Positions 9,628 through 21,548 of a stretch of DNA of 64,000 nt are shown in pieces. Positions within the stretch are counted from its first letter, which is position 1; every line of letters begins with the position of its first letter. The translations under genes were made by a program, and so were the position numbers. Below the pieces are notes generated by a model, which was not told the DNA's origin, ran no database searches, and saw only the letters and a list, made by a program, of their open reading frames with translations. Source of the stretch: Bondarzewia mesenterica (Eukaryota > Basidiomycota > Agaricomycetes > Russulales > Bondarzewiaceae); the NCBI GenBank assembly GCA_004802705.1, contig SGPL01000033.1, positions 50,039-114,038 of the forward strand. Direction: 5' to 3'.

Positions 9628-12136
9628 TCAATGAGCAACAGTCACAAGCCCAGCCAATGGTGCAGGACTGATACTCATCCCTCCAAAGGACGCTCCCAAC
9701 TCCTTCGCATCCCGATCTTGGTCTTGATTTGTGGCATTGAGCACATCAATGCCCCCGGTTGACCTGCCCCCCACATACTCTTCATCTTCCTCTTCATCCT
9801 CGTCCTCGTCCTCTTCATCGTCGATGGCTACTGACGACCACTCGCGATACACGCCTTCTATGTACGACCTCGATTTGGGCAGTTTGTATGGGTCGAACGG
9901 AAAGAAGGTGTTAAGCTCGCAGAGGACGTTATCGCCGGGTAAAAGGAGTGCTGGATGGCGCGCACCATTTGGATAAGGCGTGGACGGTGTGCTTGGGGTG
10001 AACTCAAGGCGCCTATTAGCTTCAATAAGAGGATAGACATAGACGAAGCCAGTGGCGCGAGCCACGCGTGCGAATTGCAGGACAACATTCTCAGAACAGT
10101 ACTGCTGACGGTCAGTAAATGTGAAGAAGTTTAAAAAGTTATTATCTCACCTTCAAGGGATTGAGCAGGGAAGTCACCATCCTCTGAACGATCGCCAATT
10201 CGTCCATCCACTTCTTGCCAGGCCCATGATCAGGTACCGAACTGAACTCATCCACGTCCTCGCCCTGCTCCTGCAGCAAATCGCGCCATCGGAAGCAAAA
10301 TATTAAGAACACGGCCTGTGCGACCGCATAGAACACATTCTGTGGCGCCATCCCATCGATGTGTATGATCCCCGCACTTGCAACGGCTTCATACATGTCC
10401 AATTGGCTGCGCAAAAATCTGCACAGCAGTTGCACGACGCTTCGCGTGCAGTCCTGGTCGACGAACTCTGCGCGGCTGACGAAACTTGCAATGTAGCTCG
10501 CGGCGGCGGCGCGGGTGACCACGGACTGATCTGTGTCGATGAGTGCTTTCGAAACGAGTTCGCCCTGGAACATGTCGCTGAACTCCGCATCGAGGGATGC
10601 ATACCAGAAAAGCAGAAATTGTGTATACCGTGATTTGAAGGTTCGCAAGATCGTGCGATCGAATATTGATAGGAGTGTGTGAAACTGTGTACGACGGAGT
10701 GTTTTACTTCCTTCGGCCAGCGTAGGATCGGGATCAGGCGTGGGGATGGGTGAGTTGCGATTGGAGAGGATATCGGAAGGGTTGGGTAGTGATGGGGTAG
10801 TCGCTTTGACGTTGTTACGATTGAAGTGATCGAAAACAAGTTTCAGTATGGAATCCAACTTGTTAACCATATCCTGGATGTGGCTGACGTCCAATGAGTT
10901 GTCGACAAGTCCATCGGTGTCACCTCCATCGGATGATAACTCAGAGATGTCGTCACCATCCAAATCGTCATCTGAATCCGAGTCATTAAGACCGCCTTCT
11001 TGGCCAACGACGGTGTCAAAAGGATCCAGCTCAAATAGATCAGACTGCTCTTGAGCACCCTCTCCGACCTCTAGCTCTTCAAGCTCTACTTGAATTTCAA
11101 CCTGTTGGACATGAAGTTAAAGCCAATGCCCGAAAAAAAAAACCCGTTCACATACGTCAATCTGTATAGCGCGATCCACGATGGTGGACAATAATTTATC
11201 CGCAATTTCTGGGCAGTAATCCGTGATCGAGAGCATGTTACGAATATACGTGATTTGCGAAGCCTGGTTCTGTCGTTTATGAGGGAAATTGCGAGCAAGA
11301 AGAGGTTGCAGAGTGGATGGCAAGGTAGGGACGAGAGAGAGTATATGTCGCAGTAGATGATGCAAACGATCGTAAACCATGCGGCGGGTGAGAGGAGCAG
11401 AAGAGCTTTCTGGAAATCCGGCATCTAGCGCTTGGAGACCCGACTCTGAAATGCACAGTTGGACAGGGACGGTTCAGATGGCTGGAAAAAACGCACGATA
11501 CGTGAACCCCTGGGCGACTTTGCCCAGTACCAATGACAGATATTCTGGTCGAGCACTGACCAGTACGCCAATAAACGAAGTATATGATTTTACAAAGCTC
11601 GTTTCCATCGTCATCCATGGCATTCGGACGATGGCTTCTATAAGAGCAGAATGTGAACGATCCAGGCGAGATACGACGTGCATTAGTGCCTGTATCCATA
11701 GACGTAATTGAGGTATAGGAGAAAGTGAGTCGCTTGCAGGTTTTTCCAGACTGAACTGGTCCACCAATTCATCGAATGCGTCACTGTTACCCTGCAAGCC
11801 ACTGCACTCAGTAAAATGTCCAGCAAGCAAACGGACCGAAGAAGTTCATACCAGGGCCTTTTGCTGAAGAGCATTATTCACAAACGCGAGGTACATATTA
11901 TGCCTCAACTTCTCGTCTTGTTTTATTCTTGAATTTGTCGCTATAGGTCTGGAAACAAGCAGAGATTGTGTGGAGGCCGAGGAAGCCTTTCGTAAGGGTT
12001 TTGCGAAGCCGTCGAGAGACGGACTCGACTTGGAGAGTAGATGGTCCATGTGTCTAGCTGTAAGAGCAACAGGCCCAGCTTTTGGGTGTCTTTGATTGAA
12101 CTGAGAATGTCTGGAATGAGGGTCCATGACTTTCAT
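9628..12136 (-). CDS. rrn3: RNA polymerase I initiation factor RRN3 (TIF-IA)
   Basis: Five exons: 12136-11852, 11791-11497, 11445-11156, 11101-10151, 10101-9628 (764 aa). The HEAT-like helical body includes LRLWIQALMHVVSRLD, RMVYDRLHHLLRHILSL, PEIADKLLSTIVDRAIQID, an acidic Asp/Ser-rich loop, then FKSRYTQFLLFWYASLD and PQNVFYAVAQAVFLIFCFRW. The C-terminus has the diagnostic NTFFPFDPYKLPKSRSYI followed by YREW and a long Asp/Glu run (around 9787-9826). RRN3 bridges Pol I to the core factor at rDNA promoters and is regulated by growth signalling through phosphorylation. The start could also be the Met three codons downstream. The last acceptor is a NAGNAG (cagcag). Confidence 0.92.
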
Positions 12137-12871
12137 GTGAGTGTATGTTTAAAAAAGCGACTCGGAAGCGGCGGAACCACACCTACTTAAAGATATGATT
12201 ACATAATTCAACTTATCGGTCCCGGGTCAGCGCAGGTCGGCGCGAGTGCAGACTCGGTGCAGACTTCAACGGAGCATGATTAGAACAGATCTTAAGTGAC
12301 TCACGTTTCCCGGGCGTACTATGTTGAGCTGGCCAGCCAGACCTAAGGCTAGAGTAACTATGATTTACAACCGTCTCGACTCCAGATTCACTGGCACAGT
12401 ACAAATATCGTGACTTACGGAAGGGTCGCAGCGCGCACTCGAAGCATTTGGGGATTAGTACTAACAAGATGCTATGTATTCCAAGCCAACAGATGTAAGT
12501 CAATAGCGTTCATATCAACGTGTCTGACTCATATCATGCAATAAGTGGGGAGTACCGCCATAAAAGAATAAATGAGTCAAGGTGAAGGCGAGCCAGAGGC
12601 TGAAAGACACAGGACGTATCCCGACACCCTGACACCAAAGGACGGCGTACACCGTCAAGTGCAATAACATCTCTAGAAAATTCTTGAGAGGGATTAGTTC
12701 ATCTCATTTCCAGAAAGGGCGACAACACTGTACTATCAGTTTTATTCTGACCTTGGTCGCCCATCTGTTTGGGACGTTCGCCCTGCCTCGTAATCTTGGC
12801 AGAATTGAATGAATTCAGCATCATAACTGATTCAGCCTTCAGTAAAGTGACTGGCCAATAATCCGAACTAC
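12137..12871. other. Intergenic region
   Basis: The upstream side of RRN3 and the 3' side of the F-box-like gene. The open stretch at 12213-12503 (minus) shows no recognisable domain. No gene is supported. Confidence 0.45.
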
Positions 12872-14048
12872 TCACAATTTACCGGGAGCAAGGGTAGATG
12901 GAAGCAAGATTGGGAACAACCAGTGAAACCATGACAATAAGATGAGAAACTTAAACCGCAATGCCGCTTCCATCAAGATAGCATCATCAATCACATACGC
13001 AAACTGGAAGAAAGATGATCCGATTCCTAATGGGAAGAAAGGTGTCCTCTCCTGTCGAGAGAAACGCATTTTGATATCGTTGAATTGCCATCGGCTGGCA
13101 ACCACAGGGTCACAGGTGCGCCCGAGTGTGTCTGGGGTAGACGACTCCGCTGTGATCCCCACTGTGTTCAAAGGTATACCCCAAGTGTGTCTGTCGTTCA
13201 GACTGCGAACACCTCGGCGAAAGGATAAATGCAAGCAAGCTCGTTTCCCGAGTTTGCGCTTTCCTGCGGACACGGTCCAACCGCGAGGCGTGTATTTCTT
13301 GATTGCCATTTGGCGCCGTGCTGCATCTTTGGTGCAGAGAAAGGAGATGCGCGTTTCGAAGGTTGCGAGAGGATACAAAGAGTATGCCTTCTCGTAGCTG
13401 ATCACATTCATGACGCATGCTGATAATTATCACCCGTGAGTCAAGAAAAGGCAAGTCGAACAAAGGATAGGAAGAAACCTTACTGGAATGAGAATTTAAC
13501 ACACACGCGAATGGCATACGAGAAGACACGATTTCGATCTTGAGCTCTTCATCTCCATCGCCAGCAGACTCCTTCACGAACTGAAAAATGTCGTGGATGG
13601 GTCCTGGGTACTGAAATGAGGTTGCCACACGATCTTCGACAAGAGCGGTCTCAAAGTCGAGATTCTGAGTGGAAGCTGGCTTGAATTGGTATCCAATCTC
13701 TAGCAGAAACCTGCCGACTTCACCCGCGGATCTGGGGTACACGTACAAATCCAAATCCGCCTCTGGATAAATAGTCCTCTCGAAAAATTGCAGTGCATTG
13801 GACCCAGCAATGAGAGAGGCTGTGCGCGCCTGCAGCTGACGGAAGGCGATGGGATCGGGGAAGAAGCGGGAGAGATGGCGATTGATATTGAAAGCGGCGC
13901 GGAAGTAAGATAGCATCGCTTCTCTAACGCGACGACAGGTCATGGCCAGGCGTATGATCGTGCCAGGAGTTGAGAATGAGAAGATGGCGTCAAGAACAGC
14001 TGGATTGTAGAGGATCCTTGTAATCAGAGTTTCTCGGTTGCTGGACAT
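12872..14048 (-). CDS. F-box-like protein with nucleotidyltransferase-like domain, copy 1
   Basis: Two exons, 14048-13484 and 13419-12872 (370 aa). Residues about 10-55 look like an F-box (PAVLDAIFSFSTP, then LAMTCRRVREAM). A domain follows with SLIAGSNALQFFERT at 79-92 and ADLDLYV at 97-103, then VGRFLLEIGYQF, and after a variable loop ELKIEIV at 168-174. GS followed by DhDh and a later acidic strand is the layout of the Pol-beta-type nucleotidyltransferase fold; that assignment is my inference. Exon 2 starts CVMNVISYEKAYSLYPLATF, shared by the copies at 32.6-33.8 and 34.5-36.0 kb. The intron is at the same position in all three. Basidiomycete genomes have many such uncharacterised F-box proteins. 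The role may be substrate selection for an SCF ligase, or it may have lost that role. The far C-terminus is hydrophobic and diverges from copy 2. Confidence 0.75.
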
Positions 14049-15187
14049 GGTGGAGAATGTCGGTGAATGTAAAACGCAATGTAGGAGATGGTTGGGAGAT
14101 GGCGAACAAAATTGAGGAGTAGTGGTGACGAGGGAAAGGGGAAAGGTGTTGTTATCTTCACGATCCTCGAGACCTGTCTTTATATACGCATACGCGCGCC
14201 CAAGAAGCTGGATTCAAGAAGGGTCTCGTTCCGCGATTTCTTTAATAAAAAAACGACAACCCGATTTAAGTGAAAACTGGAATAATATATCCGAGTGGTT
14301 GTCGACCGTCAGATAGGATAGCTAACATGAGGAAATAGTCAACTGTGCGAAAAAGCTTTGCCCACGGAGACGTAGACGGTTGGCATGATACTTTTATGTC
14401 TGCCGAGCAAACGAGAGGATTCAGTCGCCGACAAACAGGCAAATACGCACCAAACCAAGGGGCTGCGCAAGCTCTGACTGCGCAACTGCATGATGTACGA
14501 TGGTCATATGTACCTCTTGCGTAGCCAGTTTCTGAGAACTCACGAAGCTAAGTTGGCAAGTGCGCGCATTGAGGGTGAAATCATGTGTGCCAGCTATGGT
14601 CCGATCTGTCAGCTGCGCGTTTGCGTAGTTCTGCGGTGAGTGTCAAGCGACTTCTCCTGAAATCAAAATCCTCGCTCACTGAATCTGTGTGGGCAAAGGC
14701 CGATGGAAGCTGGAGACTTCAAGCCTGCGCACAGTCTTACTGAGCGTCAAGATAGTGCACCAGGTTGCTGCGCGACAGATATGCATTCCTGGAAGAGCAA
14801 CAAGGATTCCACGCTCCATGAAAGTAAGCACTCGTGCTGCCATGAGAAGTGAACCAGAGACAGTCTGCGCGTCCTCCGCTGTGATAACTTGGTGATAACC
14901 TGCGCTCACGACAAAAGAAGAGAACGACAAAGTCCGATGTTTCATTTTCAACAATATTCCTTGGGTATATGAACAGAAGGAAGAGCAAAACTGTAGCATC
15001 GGTGTACACCGTGCGTCGAAAACTTGAAACAAAAGAAGCAAAAATGCCTGCCAGTTCCAGTGCCACCCTCCCGCCGCCACCTTCCGCCATCACATCCGGC
15101 ATTTGCCGATCCTTGCCACCTCACCTCAGCTTTGCCTCAGCTCACCTCCAACCTCCACCGACACCTTCATCCAAAAGGAAAAAAATA
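14049..15187. other. Intergenic region with a weak minus-strand open stretch
   Basis: An uninterrupted minus-strand frame at 14676-15080 encodes a segment including ITAEDAQTVSGSLLMAAR and ERGILVALPGMHIC that looks protein-like. I cannot find a start, splice partners or a family for it. It may be an exon of an undetected gene or chance. The remainder carries the promoters of the F-box-like gene and TOM7. Confidence 0.35.
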
Positions 15188-15567
15188 ATGCCCTCCGAAG
15201 AGACCAAGGTACACTCGCACCCATTAATTTTAAATGCGACGCAATCTAATAATGCCACTTTCCAGGAGCGAATCATCCGCGCCGTCGAGTTCAGCCGCGT
15301 ACGTCTTCTCATTTGCATCCTCGTACCAATAACTGACTGACAAAATTGTATTGAATTGGATTGGGTTGGACGGCATTCGACAGACGGTGCTGCACTACGG
15401 TTGGATTCCATTTATCATCTACGTGGGGTACACGCGGAGCAACCCCCAGCCGTCCCTCATCAAGTGCGTCTTCTCCCTGTCTTCCTTCCTACTTTTCCTC
15501 TTACCATTTCTCGCTCACAAACTTGCTTGGTTTGGTCATTTCCAGGTTGATGAGTCCCCTCGCATGA
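15188..15567 (+). CDS. tom7: Mitochondrial import receptor subunit TOM7
   Basis: Four tiny exons, 15188-15208, 15266-15298, 15384-15463 and 15546-15567, give a 51-aa protein. It begins MPSEETKERIIRAVEFSR, followed by TVLHYGWIPFIIYVGYTRS and a tail ending LIKLMSPLA. This is the full-length TOM7 signature: a short cytosolic helix, one transmembrane helix and a conserved C-terminal segment. TOM7 modulates assembly and stability of the TOM complex in the outer mitochondrial membrane. No single frame contains it, so gene finders could easily miss it. Confidence 0.95.
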
Positions 15568-16144
15568 TGCTCGGTCTGCTTCGCTTCGCCTCGCTCTGCT
15601 ACTTCATGTCCCTGTGCATCGTGTATCACATACGCTAGACCTCTCGCCTCTTCCTGCAAAATATTGTCGCACCTTTCCCATCTACACATACTCCTGCACA
15701 TCGCCATCGGAATGTCTTGATTGTTTCTATGAGTGCATGATACGAATGTCGTGTGATCGTAAGTTGAGGTGAGCTTTTCCTCCTCTCTTTTTCTTCCTTT
15801 TTTCCGTCTATATTTCGCGGTGATTATACCTTCGTGGTGGTGCCCGTCATTCAAATACGGGCACTCCGATCCAGCCGCCAACGCTCCGTTTCGCGCGTCT
15901 GGCAGGAGTCCCGCCTGCACTCGTAGGGTACAGTGCGGGGCCAAGTGGATTTGCAGACAAATCAAGGCCAGATATGAGCGTCAGCTAACCCATCTTTCAT
16001 CTCATTCGTTGTTCATCACACCCTCTTCTGTCGAAAAGGCTTACGACTGATACAATTTCTTAGGGATTATTCAGTGAACAATGTATTACAACAGAGCAAG
16101 GACAGCAAGTATGAAAAAAAGCAAATATGAGCGACCAAAAACTT
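15568..16144. other. Intergenic region between convergent genes
   Basis: The 3' flanks of TOM7 and the RNF220-type gene. A pyrimidine-rich tract lies around 15775-15815. No gene is supported. Confidence 0.45.
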
Positions 16145-17842
16145 CTAGAGATACACCCTCCGCAAATCGGATGCAGCTGTTATCCGTTTGCATATCGGAC
16201 ACAGCTTCGTCGAGCCTAAACATCGTAGCCAGCACTCGCGGCAGCATGCATGCCAACACCCAGTACTGACTGTTGGATCTGTATACGGGTCAAGACAGAT
16301 GCGACACGAGAGTGAGCTGATCGTGGTTGTGGTTGTACTAGATGACTGCTAGTGCATCATTTTTGCATTGAGCATTTGATTGAGAAAAGGTGAGCGAATA
16401 GCTTGCTCACCAAGAATTTGACCTTGGCCTCCAGCGCAGCGATCAAAGCCTTGTCGTCCCTCGCACTCTGCGCATGCGCGATTTCTCGCTCCATGTCCAC
16501 AACCATCCCCGCGTCGCGTTTCTTTTGAACCACCACGATCGCCTCCTCGCCTCGCCCGGTATCATCACCCGCGATAACATCCGCCTCCGTGAACTGCACA
16601 GTCCCAAACATACCCTCGTCATCCCCATCAATATCCACCTCGTCCTCCACATCCGCCAACGCCCGATCCCGTACCGTAAACCCAAGCCTTCGTGCGCTCT
16701 CCCCCGCACCGACACGCAGTCGGAGCCTCGACAGCCCGTCTGGTGTTTGTATTTCCTCCCACGGGTCCCCCTCTTCCTGCACGTCATCCACCACGACATC
16801 ACCATCAACATTGTCATGAGGAGGCGAGGGCGAGGGCTGCATACTCGCGTGCGCGATGCACGCGTCTACATGTGCGTGTACGACGTCCGGGTCGCCCTGG
16901 ACGCTCTGCAGGCATACCGGACACGTCTCTCCCCCCGGGCTGCTCGCGGCTCTTCGCCGGGAGCTGATGGGGTCAGCGTCGGAGTCGCGTGTGACTTCTT
17001 GAATTTGGAGGTTTCGTTGTTTGCGCCGGCGCTTGAGAAGACGGAGGGTCTTAAGAAGATCGGTGGACGTGCTCGAGGATGCTATCGGGCGGGATTTGAT
17101 AACGGAGCGGCGGCGCGAGAACGTGCTTTTTATGTAGTGTACATTTTGTTGAATTCAGGATGTGTGTTAAGAGTTTCGGGGATGAGAGGACTGACCTGTC
17201 TTCGAATGCGCCGGGATAAGGGTCGACCCATTCTTCAAAGTCACCAACAGCGTCTATGAGTGCCTGGACCCGCTCGGTCTCAAGCTCGCTGTGTTGGGCG
17301 AGAAGACGGAGGGGGATGGCTTCGGCGCAGACGGGGCATGGGCGCGTCTCGGCACGTTTACCTGTCATGAAATAGTCAGAGCAGAGTGGTGGTAGGGGCG
17401 AGGTAAACGAGATACGTTTCTTAGCGGGCGGCGGCGGCGGCGACAGCGACGATGACGATGACGACGCCACGGCGCCCTCGTTCTCCATCTCCATCTCAGT
17501 GATTAGTAGCGGGTTCGCTGCGCGCTTCTTACCCCTGGAATATAAGCAGAAAACATTCATTATGAGTGAATTCAAGAAATGAGACAGAGCAGCGAGCGAC
17601 GGACTTTACGGTGCGTTTGGAGGGCATATTTGTTGTGCCGTGAGGGGTGCCGGGGAATGGTAGTGGCCCGGAATTGTGTGTGCGGTCGGCGAGGGTGTGC
17701 GTGGCGGCGGATGGGGTGGATTGGGGACGGCGCCGGCGGATGAGTTATTCGAGTGGGTGCAAGTAAGGACTGGACGAATATGGTAATACGAGGGCGGGGA
17801 TCCCGATTTGGATCGTCGGCGGGGCGGTCTCATGGAAGTCAA
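16145..17842 (-). CDS. RNF220-type E3 ubiquitin ligase
   Basis: Four exons: 17842-17610, 17534-17196, 17125-16411, 16348-16145 (496 aa). After a Pro/Ser-rich N-terminus, residues about 144-163 read CPVCAEAIPLRLLAQHSELE, the zinc-finger block typical of the RNF220 domain. Exon 3 holds a basic stretch, then TCPVCLQSVQGDPDVVHAH...C, a C-x2-C...H-x3-C ubiquitin-binding-type finger, followed by a long acidic region. The last exon encodes a C-terminal RING, CRICLDPYTDPTVSTGCWHA...CPIC, ending LRRVYL, as in animal RNF220. The last acceptor is a NAGNAG. The expected activity is E2-dependent ubiquitin transfer, probably nuclear; substrates are unknown. The upstream start is supported by the phase match of exon 1 to exon 2, though a Met within exon 2 is an alternative. 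Confidence 0.85.
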
Positions 17843-18043
17843 ATGACTTCGTTCAACTCGAACGCTCTCACACGCGTGGGAGGGTCTGAGTATGAGACTA
17901 CTTTTACAGTCTTCCGCATCTCTCCGACCTTTATCCGATGATATACAAAAGCTCTATCTCTGGCCGTTGTCGCTCCCAACTTCTCACCCTGCGATACTGA
18001 GGACAAAGACGCATATCGTGCTGATTAAATCGCGTGAAGAATC
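17843..18043. promoter_or_regulatory. Divergent promoter region, RNF220-type gene and GH3 gene
   Basis: The two genes start head to head with 201 bases between their initiation codons. No canonical motif stands out. The assignment rests only on gene orientation. Confidence 0.5.
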
Positions 18044-21000
18044 ATGACCAACGCAATGTTCGATGTTCAGGAGACGTTAGCCAAGCTGACGATGCCGCAG
18101 AAGATAAAGTTGCTCGCAGGCTCGGTGGGTAGTGCTCATCTTGTCATCTGATCTATCTTGAGAGTGTTGCATGTAGGGTTGGTGGCATACCGAGCCAATC
18201 CCAGAGGCTGGCATTCCTTCTATGCGCATGAGCGATGGTACGTCAAGTATTCCGAACGTGATGCACTCTGACAACAAAAAAGAAATAAACGAAAAATTGA
18301 ACCCTTCAATTCAGGCCCTAACGGCGTTCGCGGAACGCGATGTGCGTGATGTCTGACACATACCGTAGGTATAGCTCACGGCTTTGCCGTCAGTTTTCAA
18401 CGGAGTGCCATCTAGCTGCTTTCCATCCTCAACCGGTCTCGGTTCTTCGTTCGACCTTGAACTTGCGAGAGAAGTTGGCCAGGCCCTCGGGGACGAGTGT
18501 CGTGCCAAGAGTAAGTTCACTCATGAATGTTGCTGGTGCATATAATGAGGTGCATGTTAAGGCACACATATTCTTCTTGCGCCTACTGTGAACACCCAGC
18601 GGTCACCCCTCGGCGGTCGTGGATTTGAGTCCTTCTCAGAAGACCCTCATTTGAATGGGGTCGTGGCCGCTGCGTACATCAACGGTTTGCAGTCCAAGGG
18701 CGTCGCCGCTACGATCAAACATTTCGTTGCGAACGATCAAGAGTTCCAGAGATTTTCCACTAGCAGTATGTATCGTGAGGGCATCATACGGTGCCGCCAC
18801 TAGCTCACTTTAATTTTCAGGCGATATGAGCGAACGCGCGCTTCGAGAGATATATCTCAAACCTTTTCAAATCGCGATCAAGAAATCCAATCCTTGGGCT
18901 CTTATGACAGCGTATGTATTCTTCTTCTGCAGGTTTTGCATGCTCTCGAACTCATATGCAATATTCGCCAGTTATAACCGTGTGAACGGTCTTCATGTCT
19001 CGGAGAACCCCTGGCTCATCGATGAGATACTTAGAAAGGTCCGTTCGCATACAGTGCCAGCAATCAAAGTCATCCGCGATTTATATTCTTCATTTCTGTG
19101 CACAGGAATGGGGATTTAAAGGTATGATCATGAGTGACTGGATTGGAGTGTACAGTACCTCCGAAAGCATCAAGGCAGGATTGGACCTTGAGATGCCGTG
19201 CGTACCTCCGCCTCTCCCTCACGCACTGGTTGAAATAAATTGCTCAATTCCATCCTTTTCCAGCGGTCCCACCGTCATGCGCGGAAAAGCCGTAGAACGC
19301 GCGCTCATTGGTGAGAAACTGTTCCCAACCGACATCGACAATCGCGTGCGCAAGGTCCGTGCCCCCTCCCTTCTTCCAAATTTATAGCCTCCTCAATTTC
19401 TGCACAGATCCTCGAACTCCTCAACCGTGTTCATGCCTCCGGAATCCCCTTCGCCGGGCCCGAACAAGGCGTCGACAGTCCCGAACTGCGCGCTCTCCTA
19501 CGGCGCGCAGCCTCCTCCGCCATCGTTCTGTTGAAAAATATGCGCTCGCTCCTCCCGCTCTCCGGCGGGATCACGTCGATCGCCGTCATCGGCCCCAATG
19601 CCAAGCAGGCGTTTACATCGGGCGGCGGGTCCGCGCGCCTCCTTGAGACGTATCGCGTGTCGCCACTCGAGGGTATCCGCGCCGCTGCGAAGGAGGTGGG
19701 TGCGCGGGTGCGTTATGCGGGGGGTGCCATGTCGCATAAGCATCTGCCGCTGTTGGATGGGTATATGAGCTATGCCGGCGGAGAGGGCGCGTTGGTGGAG
19801 TTTTGGAATAGGGAGCCTTTGGACGGGTGGATTAATTCAGTAGAGACTGGGGAGCCATGTGTGTGGAGCACGCCTACGAAGGGGAGTTATTGTTTTTTGG
19901 TGGATGGCATCGTGAGTATATCTCTCGCGTGTGAACTACTTTTTTGGTCTGGTGTTGACGTTTTCGATGCTGCTCAGGATGAAGAAAAGGTCAACGAGAA
20001 CTGCTGGATACGCGTAAGTCGCCCGTAATTTACTGTTATTACTGACGACTCATCTAAGCATCGTGCTATAGTACAGCGCATCATTCATCCCAGACGAATC
20101 TGGCGACTACGAGTTCGGGCTGTCGATCGCGGGCCACGGGAACCTGTTCGTGAATGGGAAGCGCGTGATCGATCTGGCTACGGATCCGCCGGCGGGCGAG
20201 GCGTTCTTTAACTTGGGCACCGCGGATCTGCGCGGTGTGGTCAAGGGGCTCGAGGCGGGTGAGTCGGTGCCTGTTGAGGTGAGGGTGAGCAATGCGAGTT
20301 TTGTTGCACGCGGGACTCCGTTTACGTGCCGTGGTGGGATGCGGTTGGGCGCGCTGAAAGTTGTTAAGGAGGACGAGGCTATTGAGGAGGCGGTTAAGAT
20401 TGCGAAGGAATCGGATGGTAGGTGGTCTTATCTCAATATTTTGGAGGCCGCGTTGTGCTGATGTTGACGTTTTTGTTCTTTAGTTGCAATCGTGGTCATC
20501 GGGTTGAATCATGAGCTGGAGAGCGAGGGCTTTGATCGGCCTGACATGAAGTAGGTACACTCACTTGCACGCTCTTGATCTGGAAGCATTCATGCTCAAC
20601 GGTCGCAGACTGCCGGGTTTGACGGATAAATTGGTCAAGGAGGTGCTCAAGGCAAACCCGAACACCGTCATTGTGAACCAATCAGGCACTCCCGTCGAGA
20701 TGCCTTGGATCGACGAGGCGCGTACTCTACTTCAGGTATTCTTTTTTGTTGACAGGGAGTCTGCATGTCTTCATCCTTTCGTTCTTTCTACTTATATATT
20801 AGGCATTCTATGGCGGGAACGAGCTCGGGAACGGTCTTGCAGATGTACTGTTTGGCAAGGTCAATCCTTCCGGGAAACTTGCTCTGACATTCCCGTGCGT
20901 GACCATATCATTGTTTTGTACACCGTCATGCTTAGGAGTTGATTTTAGGAAACGGCTCGAAGACAACCCGTCTCACGCCTCTTTTGGCAATAGAACTGAA

Positions 21001-21548
21001 TCGCATGGCAAGGTCATGTACAACGAGGTGACTGTCGATTCTTCTTTCTGTCCTTCTTTCCTTAATTCGCATTACTGTGCACGTCGGTGTAGGATATTTA
21101 TGTCGGCTACCGCAACTACGACAAATTGTCCATGGAGCCGCTCTTCCCCTTTGGTTATGGACTCTCCTACACGACCTTCGCCTACAGCGACCTTGAGACG
21201 ACGCCTATCGCACCCGACGGCACTTTCAGCGTATCATTTACGATCACGAACACAGGTGCCGTCGAGGGAAGCGAGGCCGCACAAGTATACATTGCCGACC
21301 CGGACTCGGCGCTCCCGCGACCGGTGAAGGAGCTCAAGGGGTTCGTCAAGCTCGCGTTACGGCCTGGGGAGAGCAGGCGGGCGAGTGTGGAGCTGGATCG
21401 GGATGCGTTGGGATATTTTGATGAGAGAGAGAAGGCGTGGGTGGCAGAAAAGGGCGCATTTAGGGTGTTGGTGGGCGCTTCGTCGAGGGATGTCAGGTTG
21501 GAGGGCGGGGTTGAGCTGGAGCAGACGTTTACTTGGACGGGATTGTAA
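18044..21548 (+). CDS. Glycoside hydrolase family 3 beta-glucosidase with PA14 domain
   Basis: Seventeen exons (18044-18124, 18177-18237, 18315-18341, 18394-18510, 18562-18765, 18821-18911, 18972-19038, 19106-19197, 19264-19354, 19408-19911, 19978-20013, 20072-20417, 20484-20550, 20609-20735, 20803-20894, 20949-21027, 21093-21548) give 845 aa. The N-terminal barrel has [32 protein letters not shown] and KHFVANDQE, and the nucleophile Asp227 lies in GMIMSDW. A PA14 module (about residues 390-540, with [20 protein letters not shown]) interrupts the alpha/beta-sandwich domain, and a fibronectin-III-like C-terminal domain follows. This is the layout of yeast-type beta-glucosidases about 840 aa long. 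There is no signal peptide, so it is probably intracellular, cleaving imported beta-glucosides or cello-oligosaccharides. Confidence 0.95.

Noticed and set aside
9731..9976. Plus-strand frame with a long serine run
   Set aside because: It is the antisense of the Asp/Glu-rich tail of RRN3; the sense strand has clear family motifs and phase-consistent exons.
17878..18040. Continuation of the RNF220-type gene further upstream
   Set aside because: No splice-consistent coding extension precedes the Met at 17842, and the GH3 gene starts shortly after on the other strand.
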